A DNA stretch of 64,000 nucleotides. Origin: Bradyrhizobium glycinis (GTDB taxonomy: Bacteria; Pseudomonadota; Alphaproteobacteria; Rhizobiales; Xanthobacteraceae). Positions within the stretch are counted from its first letter, which is position 1; every line of letters begins with the position of its first letter. The notes beneath the pieces are model-generated. The model worked only from the letters and a program-made list of their open reading frames with translations, searched no databases and was not told the DNA's origin. Of the stretch, positions 48,895 through 56,871 are shown piece by piece. Both the position numbers and the translations under genes were made by a program. The stretch is from the NCBI RefSeq assembly GCF_016031655.1, contig NZ_JACCHQ010000003.1, forward strand, positions 186,001-250,000, read 5' to 3'.

Positions 48895-50124
48895 TCAGAT
48901 GATGCCCTGCGCCTTCAGCTGCTCGATCTTGCCGCCATCATAGCCGAGCTTGCCGCCGAGTACCTCCTCTGTGTGCTCCCCGAGCAGCGGCGGGGCGCGG
49001 TACTCCTTGATCGGCGTCTCCGACAAGGTGAGCGCGTTGCGGACCAGCGACAGATCAGGCTCGAAGGGATGGTTGACCTTCACCCGCATGCCGCGCGATT
49101 GGACGTGCGGGTCGGAGAACACCTGCTCGAAATTGTTGATCGGCCCCGAGGGCACGCCGGCCTCCTCCAGCTTCTCCAGCCAGTAGGACACCTTTTGCTT
49201 CAGGAACAGGCCGGCGAAGATCGCCATGATCTCCTTGCCGTGCACGACGCGGTCGTTGTTCTTGACGAAGCGTGGATCGCTTGCGAGCTCGGGCGCGCCG
49301 AGCACGGCGCAGGTGCGCTGAAACTGGCCGTCATTGCCGACCACTACCATCAGCTCGCCGTCGGTGCAGCGGAACACGCCGGCCGGCATGCCGCCATTGC
49401 CCCAGGTGCCGCGACGCGGCGGGATCTTGCCGTTGACGAGATAGATCTGCAGCCAATGCGACAAGGATGCGATCACAGTGTCGAACAGGCAGACGTCGAT
49501 GTGCTGTCCCTGCCCGCCCTTGGCGTCGCGATGATAAAGCGCCGAGAGAATGCCGATCGAGGCGTTCATGCCGGTCATGTAGTCAACGATCGACGGGCCG
49601 ACCTTCATCGGGCCCTCGCCAGGCTCGCCGTCGATATGGCCGGTGACGCTCATCAGGCCGCCCATCGCCTGCAGGATAGCATCATAGCCGGCGCGCGGCG
49701 CGTAAGGTCCGGTCTGGCCGAAGCCGGTCACCGAGCAATAGATGATGCCGGGATTGATCGCCTTGATGGTCTCGTAGTCGAGGCCATAGCGCTTGAGATC
49801 GCCGACCTTGTAATTCTCCATGAAGACGTCGGCGTCCTTGGCGAGCTCGCGGACGATCGCCTGCCCTTCGGGCTTGGCGATGTTGACGGTGACCGACTTC
49901 TTGTTGCGGTTGGCGCAGAGATAGAACGAATTGTTGTTGTTGGCCTTGCCGTCGGGGTCGGTCAGGTAAGGCGGGCCGAAGGCGCGCGCGTCGTCGCCGG
50001 TGCCCGGCCGCTCGATCTTGATCACCTCCGCGCCGAGATCGCCCAGCATCTGGGCTGACAGCGGCCCGGCCAGCACGCGGGTGAGGTCAAGGATCTTGAT
50101 GCCTGAGAGCGGCAGGGCCGACAT
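48895..50124 (-). CDS. Class III CoA-transferase (CaiB/BaiF family)
   Basis: A 409-residue family III CoA-transferase, which moves CoA between carboxylic acids (formyl-CoA:oxalate, carnitine and similar). The start MSALPLSGIKILDLTRVLAG has a strong GGAGGAA box seven bases upstream; an in-frame extension of 24 residues is less likely. Seen: AGPLSAQMLGDLGAEVIKIE and the nucleophile Asp in MVGPSIVDYMTGMNAS-type context (KVGPSIVDYMTG). Its acyl substrate is unknown, but the neighbourhood holds acyl-CoA metabolism genes. Confidence 0.88.
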   Translation of the reverse strand: MSALPLSGIKILDLTRVLAGPLSAQMLGDLGAEVIKIERPGTGDDARAFGPPYLTDPDGKANNNNSFYLCANRNKKSVTVNIAKPEGQAIVRELAKDADVFMENYKVGDLKRYGLDYETIKAINPGIIYCSVTGFGQTGPYAPRAGYDAILQAMGGLMSVTGHIDGEPGEGPMKVGPSIVDYMTGMNASIGILSALYHRDAKGGQGQHIDVCLFDTVIASLSHWLQIYLVNGKIPPRRGTWGNGGMPAGVFRCTDGELMVVVGNDGQFQRTCAVLGAPELASDPRFVKNNDRVVHGKEIMAIFAGLFLKQKVSYWLEKLEEAGVPSGPINNFEQVFSDPHVQSRGMRVKVNHPFEPDLSLVRNALTLSETPIKEYRAPPLLGEHTEEVLGGKLGYDGGKIEQLKAQGII

Positions 50125-50247
50125 GTCGATTTCCTCCGGGGAACTGGTGTTGGCGCGGCGGCTGAAAGCGACCGGGCTTCCTGCGGATACCACCATTCTC
50201 GGGCCCTGAGCACTGCACTGGCGGCATACGGCTATCCTCTGCCGGGC

Positions 50248-51450
50248 TCAGGTCGCAACCGCCGGCATCCGTGGCCGGCGCCGAGCCAGGAGCATCAGGA
50301 TCAACACCGTCGCGCAGGAGAACACCAGCGTGAGGCCGAGCGCGCCGCGGCTGCCGAAGGCCGTGAGCAGGCCGACGAGGAGCGGCGGCGAGATCGCCGA
50401 GGCCAGATTGAGCGGCAGCGCGATCATCGACATCGCCTTGGCGAACTCGGCCTGGTCGTAGAACACGAGCGGGATGGTTGCCCGCGCCACCGCCATCGCG
50501 CCGCTGCCGGCGCCATAGAGCAGGATGAAGACCGCGACCGCCCAGGTGGCGCCCTCGCTCGTCATCAGCAGCAGCATGGCCACCGGCAATGCGCTGCCCG
50601 CAACGAGCCCGGTGGTGATGCCGTCCCATCGGCCGCCGCCGAGAAAATCCAGCCCGCGGGCGCTGACCTGAATCACGCCCAGCATCGAGCCGAACAAAAG
50701 CGCCTGAGCTGGCGCCAGCCCCTCCGCCCGCAACAGCTCGATCAGGATCGCGCCGATGCCGAAATTAACGAAGGCGTTCAACGTAATTGCAGCGACGACG
50801 AGGCCGAACGTGCTCCGTGCAATCGCGGGCGGCGGCGACCGCTTGGCCGGCGCGGCGCCAACGTCCTTTGCGATCTTCCGGCGCGGCGCGCAGAACGCAT
50901 AGAGCGGGAAGCTGACGAGAAGCATCATCGCCGCATAGACCAGGCACGTCCCGCGCCAGCCGAGGTGACCACTCAGGAACGAGGTCGTCGGCCAGAAGAT
51001 GCTGCTGGACAGGCCCGTCACCAGCATCAGCGCGCCGATCGCGTTCTTGGCCTGCCGCCCCGCGATCTCGTTCAGCATGATATAGGCGCCGGTCGACAGC
51101 GTGGCGCTGCCGGCGATGCCGAGGACGATCCATGCGGCGAAATACAACACCGGCCCGCGCGCCAGCGACAGCAGCACGAAGCCCGGCGCAGTGACGATCG
51201 TGCCGATCATCATGACCGTCCGCGCGCCATGCCGCGCAAACGACTTGGCGAGCAGAGGACCGCACAGCCCCATCGAGACGTAGAGAACGGACGTCCCGGC
51301 GAACACCGCCGGCAGGCTCATGCCGAGATCGGCGGCGAGATCGCGCCCGACGATGGCGGGCAGCCCGATCGTGCCCCATCCGACCAGCTGCGTGATCGCG
51401 AGCACCAGCAGGACCCCGATGAGCCTGCCGTCAGATTTCAAGAAATGCAT
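50248..51450 (-). CDS. Major facilitator superfamily transporter
   Basis: A 400-residue inner-membrane protein with about twelve hydrophobic helices in two halves and a charged central loop (residues ~190-215). The MFS-type loop after the second helix reads LLAKSFARHGARTV. The overall pattern with FVNFGIGAILIELLRAEGLAP in the second half resembles monocarboxylate- or nitrate-like MFS proteins, but no substrate can be assigned. It is transcribed toward the CoA-transferase gene with a 123-bp gap. Confidence 0.84.
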   Translation of the reverse strand: MHFLKSDGRLIGVLLVLAITQLVGWGTIGLPAIVGRDLAADLGMSLPAVFAGTSVLYVSMGLCGPLLAKSFARHGARTVMMIGTIVTAPGFVLLSLARGPVLYFAAWIVLGIAGSATLSTGAYIMLNEIAGRQAKNAIGALMLVTGLSSSIFWPTTSFLSGHLGWRGTCLVYAAMMLLVSFPLYAFCAPRRKIAKDVGAAPAKRSPPPAIARSTFGLVVAAITLNAFVNFGIGAILIELLRAEGLAPAQALLFGSMLGVIQVSARGLDFLGGGRWDGITTGLVAGSALPVAMLLLMTSEGATWAVAVFILLYGAGSGAMAVARATIPLVFYDQAEFAKAMSMIALPLNLASAISPPLLVGLLTAFGSRGALGLTLVFSCATVLILMLLARRRPRMPAVAT

Positions 51451-51590
51451 TCCAAACGTCGCCTGCCCGGCTGGCGCAGATTGCGCCGGCGCACATCTCT
51501 TAGCGGGAGATCGCAGACTCGAGGAATGTCAGTTCCGAATGCCATGGAAGCCCGCTTCGCAGAGCGGCGGAAGCCAGGGTCCGGATTGAC

Positions 51591-51611
51591 ATGGACCACT
51601 GTCTGGTCCAT
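51591..51611. promoter_or_regulatory. vapBC operator
   Basis: ATGGACCA-CTGTC-TGGTCCAT is a perfect 8-bp inverted repeat with a 5-base spacer, 30 bp before the antitoxin ATG. A perfect -35 box TTGACA (51586-51591) overlaps its left end. This is the usual layout for autorepression by a VapB-VapC complex. Confidence 0.7.
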
Positions 51612-51640
51612 TTTACGGAAACGCGAAGAGGAACAATGAG

Positions 51641-51898
51641 ATGCGGGTCTCCGTCACCGAGGCCAAGGGACAATTGACCGATCTTGTCCGTCGTGCAGAA
51701 GCCGGCGACGAGGTGATCCTGACGCGACATGGACATCCTGCGGTGCGGCTCGTTCCGATCAAGCGTCCTGCCGACGCTGCGACCCGGCGCGCGGTGCTTG
51801 AGGCCGCCCGCAAGAGCGGCGCGGCCAAAGCTCTTCCCGGCCCGGATGCGGCGCGCAGTCAGGACTTTCTCTTCGGCAACGATGGAATGCCGGAATGA
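51641..51898 (+). CDS. Type II antitoxin, Phd/YefM-VapB type
   Basis: An 85-residue antitoxin. The N-terminal DNA-binding/dimer domain (RVSVTEAKGQLTDLVRRAEA, then GDEVILTRHGHPAVRLVPI) is of the Phd/YefM fold. The remaining ~40 residues are a flexible tail that would cap the toxin. Its stop region overlaps the toxin start by four bases (ATGA). A clear operator and a -35 box precede it. It presumably represses its own promoter with the toxin. Confidence 0.85.
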   Translation: MRVSVTEAKGQLTDLVRRAEAGDEVILTRHGHPAVRLVPIKRPADAATRRAVLEAARKSGAAKALPGPDAARSQDFLFGNDGMPE

Positions 51899-52278
51899 TC
51901 GCAGTCGAGACGTCCGCGCTCATGGCAATCGTGCTCGACGAGCCGCAAGCCGATGCCTGCATTGCTGCGCTTCAGACCGCGGACGAAATCCTGATCTCGG
52001 CCGCCACCGCGGCAGAGAGCCTGATCGTCGCTGCGCGGCGCGGCGTGCACGAAGAGATGAAGAGTCTGATCGCGCATCTCGGCCTGAACGTGATCTCGGT
52101 GACCCAGGCATCCGCCGAACGCGTGGCGCACATCTACTCGCTTTGGGGCAAAGGCAATCATGCTGCCGGCCTCAACTTTGGCGACTGTTTCGCCTACGAT
52201 ATCGCCAGGGAGCATGGCTGCGCACTGCTCTATGTCGGTGATGACTTTGCAAAGACCGATATCGCAGCAATCGCTTAG
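51895..52278 (+). CDS. vapC: PIN-domain toxin VapC
   Basis: A 127-residue PIN-domain ribonuclease. The first acidic residue is Glu rather than the more common Asp (MIAVETSAL, E5). Further acidic positions are in AATAAESLIVAARR and in FGDCFAYDIA and LYVGDDF near the C-terminus, giving a plausible metal site. It overlaps the antitoxin gene by four bases. VapC toxins cut specific RNAs, often initiator tRNA or rRNA loops; the target here is unknown. It appears intact. Confidence 0.86.
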   Translation: MIAVETSALMAIVLDEPQADACIAALQTADEILISAATAAESLIVAARRGVHEEMKSLIAHLGLNVISVTQASAERVAHIYSLWGKGNHAAGLNFGDCFAYDIAREHGCALLYVGDDFAKTDIAAIA

Positions 52279-52314
52279 GTCGACCAGGCCGTAACGCCCA
52301 CCGCCACGCCGGCC

Positions 52315-52485
52315 TCACGCGGTGTGGCCAGGGTCGATGTGCTTCGGCGTCTTCTTCTCGCGCTGCGGCGTCATCTTGGCCGGATCAGGCGCGCCGGGCA
52401 CGCCGCGCGGGCCGAGCTGCTCGCGCTGGATGTCGTCCTCGGAGCGGGATGGCTCGATGCCGTTGGGCTCACGGGGCTTGGTCAT
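52315..52485 (-). CDS. Small basic/hydrophilic hypothetical protein
   Basis: A 56-residue frame starting MTKPREPNGIEPSRSEDD and ending KKTPKHIDPGHTA. The evidence for a real gene is a strong AAGGAGG box five bases before the ATG and a composition (Pro, Lys, Arg, Asp rich, no hydrophobic core) typical of small disordered stress-type proteins in rhizobia. No family is recognised. It is the first of two small same-strand genes in the gap between vapBC and the PQQ-type dehydrogenase. Confidence 0.6.
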   Translation of the reverse strand: MTKPREPNGIEPSRSEDDIQREQLGPRGVPGAPDPAKMTPQREKKTPKHIDPGHTA

Positions 52486-52521
52486 CGCGGCCTCCTTCTC
52501 TCGAAAGCTGCTTCCGCGGTC

Positions 52522-52725
52522 TTAGACACCGAGCGCGTTGTCGCCGGGTTCGCGGCCGGGCACGCTGACATGCACTTCGTGTCCCTCGCGAAGCGCCAGG
52601 GAGGCCGCGGCGACCGCGGACTCGAAGGCGGCTTCCTTGGTGGCGTACCGGCTCTTGACGTCGCCGTCATGCAGCACGCCCCATTCGTCCTGCACCGGCA
52701 CGATGGCGTATTGCGCGAGACCCAT
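52522..52725 (-). CDS. Small DUF2188-like protein
   Basis: A 67-residue protein starting MGLAQYAIVPVQDEWGV. The pattern W-x-V-x-x-D-G followed by Y-x-T-K-E-A-A-F-E-S-A and ending EVHVSVPGREPGDN is that of DUF2188-type small proteins, in which a short sheet precedes an alanine-rich helix. The function of that family is unknown. It lies 36 bp upstream of the 56-residue gene in transcriptional order and may be co-transcribed with it. Confidence 0.65.
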   Translation of the reverse strand: MGLAQYAIVPVQDEWGVLHDGDVKSRYATKEAAFESAVAAASLALREGHEVHVSVPGREPGDNALGV

Positions 52726-52784
52726 TGTCCAACTCCTGGCTTTGCGTTCGAAAGATCGTCCGACCTCTCAACGCGGTACCGGGC

Positions 52785-54122
52785 TTAACGTTGCGTCAGC
52801 TGCGGATGGGTCGCGCTCACCCGCCACACCGTGTTGCCGCTGTCGTCCGCGACCAGAAGCGCGCCGGTCTTGTCGATGGCGACACCGACGGGGCGGCCGC
52901 GCGCCTGGTTGTCGCTGTTGAGGAACCCCGTGACGACGTCCTGCGGCGGGCCGCTCGGTCTGCCGTCCGTGAACGGCACGAACACGACCTTGTAGCCGCT
53001 CAGCACCTGTCTGTTCCAGCTGCCGTGCTCGCCGACGAAGGCGCCGCCGCGATAGGCGGCCGGCAGACCGGTGCCGGTGTTGAAGGCGAGCCCGAGCGGG
53101 GCGACATGCGAGCTCAGCGCATAATCCGGCACGATCGCCTTAGCGACGAGATCCGGCCGCTCCGGCTTGACGCGGGGATCGACGTGCTGGCCGAAATAGC
53201 TGTAGGGCCAGCCGTAGAAGCCGCCGTCCTTCACTGAGGTCATGTAGTCGGGCACGAGATCGGGACCGAGCTCGTCGCGCTCGTTGACCACCGTCCACAA
53301 GGCGCCGGTCTGCGGCTCGAAGCTGAGCCCGTTGGGATTGCGCAGGCCGCTTGCGAACACGCGCCAGCGGCCGCTGGCGCGATCGACCTCGAGGATCGCG
53401 GCGCGGTTGTGCTCGGCCTCCATGCCGTTCTCGGTGATGTTGCTGTTGGAGCCGACGCCCGCATAGAGCTTCGCGCCGTCGGGGCTGGCGACCAGGCTCT
53501 TGGTCCAGTGATGGTTGATCGGACCGCCCGGCAGCGGCGTCAGCACCGTGCCTGGCGCAGTAATCTTCGTGTCCCCTTCCGTGTAGGGATATCTGACGAT
53601 CGCATCGGTGTTGGCGACGTAGAGATCGTTGCCGACCAGCGCGACGCCGAACGGCGAGTTGAGGTGGTCGAGGAAGACGCTTTGCGTCTCCGGCACGCCG
53701 TCCCCATTGCTGTCGCGCAGCAGCGTGATGCGGTTACCCGGCCCGGTGTCGTCGCCGCCTGATGTCGCCCAGGACTCGATATATCCCATGACGATCTCCT
53801 TGGGCCGCTTGATCGCGGCCCCCTTCGGCGCCTTGGATTCCACCACCAGCACGTCACCGTTGGGCAGCACGTAGAGCAAACGCGGATGCTGCAGGCCGGC
53901 CGCGAAGGCCTTGACCTGCAGACCATCAGCCACCGTCGGCGTCTCGTCCTTCTTCCAACCGACGATGCGCGCGATGTGCACGGGCGGCAGCAGATATTGC
54001 TGGATCTCGGGAAGCGCGGGGTTGGCGCCGACTTGCGCGTTGGGATCGCCGCTGCCGTCATTGCAGCCGGCCAGACCCAGCAGCGATGCGCACAAGAGCG
54101 CGCGGACAATCGCAGACGTCAT
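52785..54122 (-). CDS. PQQ-type sugar (sorbosone) dehydrogenase family lipoprotein
   Basis: A 445-residue exported protein. The signal peptide with lipobox ALLCASLLGLAGC ends at about residue 20, so it is probably anchored in the periplasmic face of a membrane. The body is a beta-propeller of the soluble glucose/L-sorbosone dehydrogenase type (GLRNPNGLSFEPQTGALW, ELGPDLVPDY, GWPYSYFGQ, GVAIDKTGALLVADDSGNTVWR). It would oxidise an aldose or a related sugar with PQQ. It overlaps the DUF2231 membrane protein gene by four bases and probably passes electrons to the respiratory chain through it or a nearby carrier. Confidence 0.84.
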   Translation of the reverse strand: MTSAIVRALLCASLLGLAGCNDGSGDPNAQVGANPALPEIQQYLLPPVHIARIVGWKKDETPTVADGLQVKAFAAGLQHPRLLYVLPNGDVLVVESKAPKGAAIKRPKEIVMGYIESWATSGGDDTGPGNRITLLRDSNGDGVPETQSVFLDHLNSPFGVALVGNDLYVANTDAIVRYPYTEGDTKITAPGTVLTPLPGGPINHHWTKSLVASPDGAKLYAGVGSNSNITENGMEAEHNRAAILEVDRASGRWRVFASGLRNPNGLSFEPQTGALWTVVNERDELGPDLVPDYMTSVKDGGFYGWPYSYFGQHVDPRVKPERPDLVAKAIVPDYALSSHVAPLGLAFNTGTGLPAAYRGGAFVGEHGSWNRQVLSGYKVVFVPFTDGRPSGPPQDVVTGFLNSDNQARGRPVGVAIDKTGALLVADDSGNTVWRVSATHPQLTQR

Positions 54123-54583
54123 CGCGCAACTCCCACGCCATGGCGATAGACCAGAGCCCAGCCGAGCCACCCCGTGATCGGCAGAATCAGCACGGTGAGC
54201 GCGGACAGAACCAGCCCGGTCGGCCACACCGAGGTCCAGGCATCGCGCATATGGATCATGGTGTTGATGATCGCGACGATCAGCGCCACGGCATTACCGA
54301 TCAGATGCGGCCAGGCCGGCGCCTGCGCCCGCACCAGCCGATTGCCGAGGAAATCGGTCAGGCCCGCGATCGCCGCCAGCACGCCGAAGATGATTCCGGC
54401 GAGCAGCAGCCAGGCCGAAAAATCCGCCCACATGATCTCGGCACTGGCGACATAGGCGATGTCGGTCAGCAGCGCCCCGACAAAACACGTGATCGGGATC
54501 GGCACCAGCATGGGATGAATCGGATGACCCGCGATCTGCGCGGTGGTAGGGACGCGCGCGTCGTCTTGCACGGTTGGCCTCAT
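54119..54583 (-). CDS. DUF2231 membrane protein
   Basis: A 154-residue inner-membrane protein with four hydrophobic helices and the DUF2231-type opening GHPIHPMLVPIPITCFVGAL. Several conserved His (H20, H23) near the start suggest haem or metal ligation, so an electron-transfer role is possible. Its stop overlaps the start of the PQQ-type dehydrogenase (ATGA), implying a joint function. The family has no settled function. Confidence 0.78.
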   Translation of the reverse strand: MRPTVQDDARVPTTAQIAGHPIHPMLVPIPITCFVGALLTDIAYVASAEIMWADFSAWLLLAGIIFGVLAAIAGLTDFLGNRLVRAQAPAWPHLIGNAVALIVAIINTMIHMRDAWTSVWPTGLVLSALTVLILPITGWLGWALVYRHGVGVAR

Positions 54584-54789
54584 GTGGCTTTCGCCCCGCC
54601 CGACCGGCCAACTCGCACTTGCGGTGATGGTTCCTCAGGCCGTCTGCGTTCGCCGACGATGCGGCATCAATCGGCTTCCAGTCGATCGACGTCTCGGTCA
54701 CGTCCTTCCCACATAGACCAACGTATAGACGGTCCTCTGCGCAGCGATTGACCCCGATCAGGCCTGCCCCGGGGCGGACATTCATCGTG

Positions 54790-55314
54790 TCACCGCTCGA
54801 TCGTTCCGGTTCGTCGAATCTTCTTCTGAAGGAGCACGAGTCCGTAAAGCAGGGCTTCAGCCGTCGGAGGACAGCCGGGCACATAAATGTCGACGGGCAC
54901 GATGCGATCACAGCCGCGCACGACCGAGTACGAATAGTGATAGTAGCCGCCCCCGTTTGCGCACGATCCCATCGAGATGACGTAGCGCGGCTCCGGCATC
55001 TGGTCATAGACCCTGCGCAGGGCTGGGGCCATTTTGTTGCAGAGCGTACCCGAGACAATCATGACGTCGGACTGTCTTGGCGAGGCGCGAGGAGCCGCGC
55101 CAAACCGCTCGATGTCGTATCGCGGCATCGATACCTGCATCTGCTCGATCGCACAGCACGCAAGGCCGAAGGTCATCCACATCAGAGACCCCGATCGCGC
55201 CCATGTGATGAGGTCGTCGAGTGGGGCTACGAAGTAGCCACGGTCACCGAGTTGGTCCTGGACATTGTCGAAGGGCACGTGTTCGTCGAAGGGAGCGTTT
55301 TCGAGATGGTTCAT
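54790..55314 (-). CDS. nuoB: NADH-quinone oxidoreductase subunit B (orphan copy)
   Basis: A 174-residue NuoB/PSST-type protein carrying iron-sulphur cluster N2. The start [17 protein letters not shown] is chosen where family-like sequence begins. Seen: [13 protein letters not shown] (two cluster cysteines), [10 protein letters not shown] (third) and [16 protein letters not shown] (fourth), so all four cluster ligands are present. No other nuo gene is nearby, so this is an isolated second copy, which could replace or substitute the main subunit under some conditions or serve another membrane complex. Confidence 0.86.
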   Translation of the reverse strand: MNHLENAPFDEHVPFDNVQDQLGDRGYFVAPLDDLITWARSGSLMWMTFGLACCAIEQMQVSMPRYDIERFGAAPRASPRQSDVMIVSGTLCNKMAPALRRVYDQMPEPRYVISMGSCANGGGYYHYSYSVVRGCDRIVPVDIYVPGCPPTAEALLYGLVLLQKKIRRTGTIER

Positions 55315-55511
55315 GGCGGTATCGCTCGCGAGCCCTGCCTGATGCTGCAAGCACGGCTCCGTCTCCCTGTTCCTAATCCTTCTCTGTTTCCCCCGCTCCG
55401 AGCTCAAATGCCTTTTGCGCTCCGACTGGCAAGGAACAGTCTCGCGGATCAGCGGTTGACCGCCAAATCCGGAACTCGGGTCATCCCAAACCCAAGCCAT
55501 GGACGGACATC

Positions 55512-56006
55512 ATGAAGATCGACAACTTCAAAGACCTTTACATCGCCGAGCTGCAGGAACTCGTCAGCATGGAGGATCAGCTGAGTGACACACTCAAGCG
55601 AATGGCCGAGATGGCGGTGCATCCCTCGCTGAAGATTGCCCTGGCCGAGCATCGGGAAGAAACGGTGCAACAAGGTCAACGGCTTCAGCAAATCCTGCGC
55701 AGCCATGGCGCGGATGCTCGCGCGCACACCGATCAGGCCATGGAATCATTGATCGAAGAGACCGCGAAGATGATGAAGATGGTGACGCAGGATGACCTGC
55801 GCGACGCCGCGATGATCGCCTCCGCCCAGAAGCTGGAACATTACGAGATTGCCGCTTATGGCAGCGCAGCCGCTCTTGCCGGGCAGCTCGAGCTCAGGGA
55901 GGACCAGAATATGCTGCACGAGAGCCTGGAGGAGGAGAAGGCGATCGACGCTATGCTGACGACGCTCGCGAAGGGCGAAGTCAATCTCGACGCTCTTGCA
56001 GCCTGA
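55512..56006 (+). CDS. YciE/YciF-type ferritin-like protein (DUF892)
   Basis: A 164-residue four-helix protein of the DUF892 family. It begins FKDLYIAELQELVSMEDQLS, with Glu and His residues (E19, H45-type, EHREET) suitable for a di-iron site, and later QKLEHYEIAAYGS and HESLEEEKAID. Family members are stress-induced (osmotic, oxidative) proteins in rhizobia and enterobacteria. It is monocistronic and followed by a GC-rich hairpin. Confidence 0.86.
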   Translation: MKIDNFKDLYIAELQELVSMEDQLSDTLKRMAEMAVHPSLKIALAEHREETVQQGQRLQQILRSHGADARAHTDQAMESLIEETAKMMKMVTQDDLRDAAMIASAQKLEHYEIAAYGSAAALAGQLELREDQNMLHESLEEEKAIDAMLTTLAKGEVNLDALAA

Positions 56007-56352
56007 TTGGAACGTTGCCGGTGAGCCCCTGCCGAGAGCCACCGGCTTCGGGTGGGATGGCCCCGTCCTCAAGGTCTCCCAAACAAGGACCCCGCCGGTT
56101 ACCGAGGTAACCTGACGGGGCTTGTGAACGAATCTTTGATCTGGTTTATCCGCAGCTTTCGCTCTGGCTTCGCCATTTCATCGATCGCTCACTGAATAAC
56201 CAACCGACGAGTACCCTGGACGTTCCGGACGGCGGCCATTTTTAATGTTCCGATCGTCGATGCTGACGCAGCAGCATAAGGCGTCGAGCGGCGGCCGATC
56301 CTCAAGAAAATGGAACAGGGCCGCACTTACTGTTCGGGCGGATACATCCAAT
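56007..56352. other. Spacer after the YciE/F-type gene with terminator-like hairpin
   Basis: A 346-bp non-coding stretch. An imperfect stem at 56090-56120 (CCCCGCCGGTTACC / GGTAACCTGACGGGG) could end transcription of the upstream gene, but there is no T-run. No further structure or frame of interest was seen before tRNA-Gly. Confidence 0.5.
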
Positions 56353-56426
56353 TGGAGCGGGTGAAGGGAATCGAACCCTCGTATTCAGCTTGGAAGGCTG
56401 CTGCTCTACCATTGAGCTACACCCGC
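56353..56426 (-). tRNA. tRNA-Gly (anticodon TCC)
   Basis: A complete 74-nt cloverleaf: acceptor GCGGGTG/CACCCGC, D-arm GCTC...GAGC, anticodon loop CTTCCAA with anticodon TCC, T-arm GAGGG TTCGATT CCCTT, discriminator T and encoded CCA. It is transcribed on the minus strand like tRNA-Tyr and tRNA-Trp, consistent with the ancestral tRNA-Tyr - tRNA-Gly - tRNA-Trp - secE order. Confidence 0.98.
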
Positions 56427-56435
56427 GTTACGGGC

Positions 56436-56464
56436 TCCCTAACACGGCCGGACCGCGGTCTCAA
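56436..56464 (-). promoter_or_regulatory. Promoter of tRNA-Gly
   Basis: Minus strand TTGAGA, 17-base spacer, TAGGGA. The -10 box ends nine bases before the tRNA 5' end, a normal distance for tRNA genes. Confidence 0.55.
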
Positions 56465-56538
56465 CTGCCCAGGAGGTCGCTTTCCGGCGTCTTCCACTCT
56501 CGCGAAACCGGCTCTGGTCCCACCGGACCCACCGGCCC

Positions 56539-56567
56539 TTAACAGCGGCAGCATTGCAACCTATATT
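56539..56567 (+). promoter_or_regulatory. Strong sigma70-like promoter of the miniature transcription unit
   Basis: TTAACA, 17-base spacer, TATATT (each five of six to consensus). It predicts a transcript start near 56574, about 13 bases before the extended Shine-Dalgarno sequence. It is one of the best promoter matches in the window. Confidence 0.6.
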
Positions 56568-56602
56568 GAAATTTCCCGAAACCAACGAAAGGAGGTGATC
56601 CA

Positions 56603-56647
56603 GTGTCTTATCTCAAGCGCTGTCACCTCGCTGGGATCGCCCGCTGA
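56603..56647 (+). CDS. 14-residue peptide with ideal ribosome binding site
   Basis: The frame GTG...TGA encodes MSYLKRCHLAGIAR (M from GTG). The only strong evidence is the Shine-Dalgarno sequence AAAGGAGG seven bases upstream and the enclosing promoter and terminator. The peptide is cationic with one Cys and one His. It resembles no family I know. It might be a leader peptide, but no structural gene follows on this strand before the terminator. Confidence 0.4.
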   Translation: MSYLKRCHLAGIAR

Positions 56648-56708
56648 GCTTTGATTAGAGCTTGGCATCGGGGCGCTCTCAGCCCTGGACCAGCGAGCAA
56701 GAAATCGG

Positions 56709-56745
56709 GCGCGACGGGGCACTCCCCGCCGCGCCTTTGCTTTTT
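56709..56745 (+). terminator. Intrinsic terminator
   Basis: GCGCGACGGGG pairs with CCCCGCCGCGC (11 bp, one mismatch) around a four-base loop CACT, followed by CTTTGCTTTTT on the plus strand: a classical Rho-independent terminator. Confidence 0.72.
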
Positions 56746-56871
56746 GAGGCTCGGCAGAAGGCACGGCGTAATGGCCTTGCCTGTCCAGCTCATCAGCGCG
56801 AGCAGGAACGGCCTCGCCGCGATCGATATCTGCAGGACGTCCATTTCGAACGCCGGTTTCGCGGCACGGCT

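Larger units (their letters stand above)
56574..56745 (+). ncRNA. Candidate short regulatory RNA with perfect anti-16S match
   Basis: A predicted ~170-nt transcript between the promoter at 56539-56567 and the intrinsic terminator at 56709-56745. It contains GAAAGGAGGTGATCCAG (56587-56603), which is the exact complement of the last 17 bases or so of alphaproteobacterial 16S rRNA. A 14-codon GTG frame follows. The Shine-Dalgarno core GAGGTGA (56592-56598) can pair perfectly with TCACCTC (56623-56629) inside that frame, giving an on/off hairpin. Whether it acts as a leader, a peptide mRNA or a ribosome-binding RNA is not known. Confidence 0.5.

Noticed and set aside
56587..56603. Possible rRNA gene fragment because of the 16S-end complement
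   Set aside because: The match stops after 17 bases and is on the strand complementary to 16S in gene orientation; upstream and downstream rRNA sequence is absent. A promoter and terminator surround it instead.
56623..56844. Minus-strand 73-codon frame covering the terminator region
   Set aside because: It overlaps the promoter-terminator unit antisense, lacks a ribosome binding site and shows no family resemblance.
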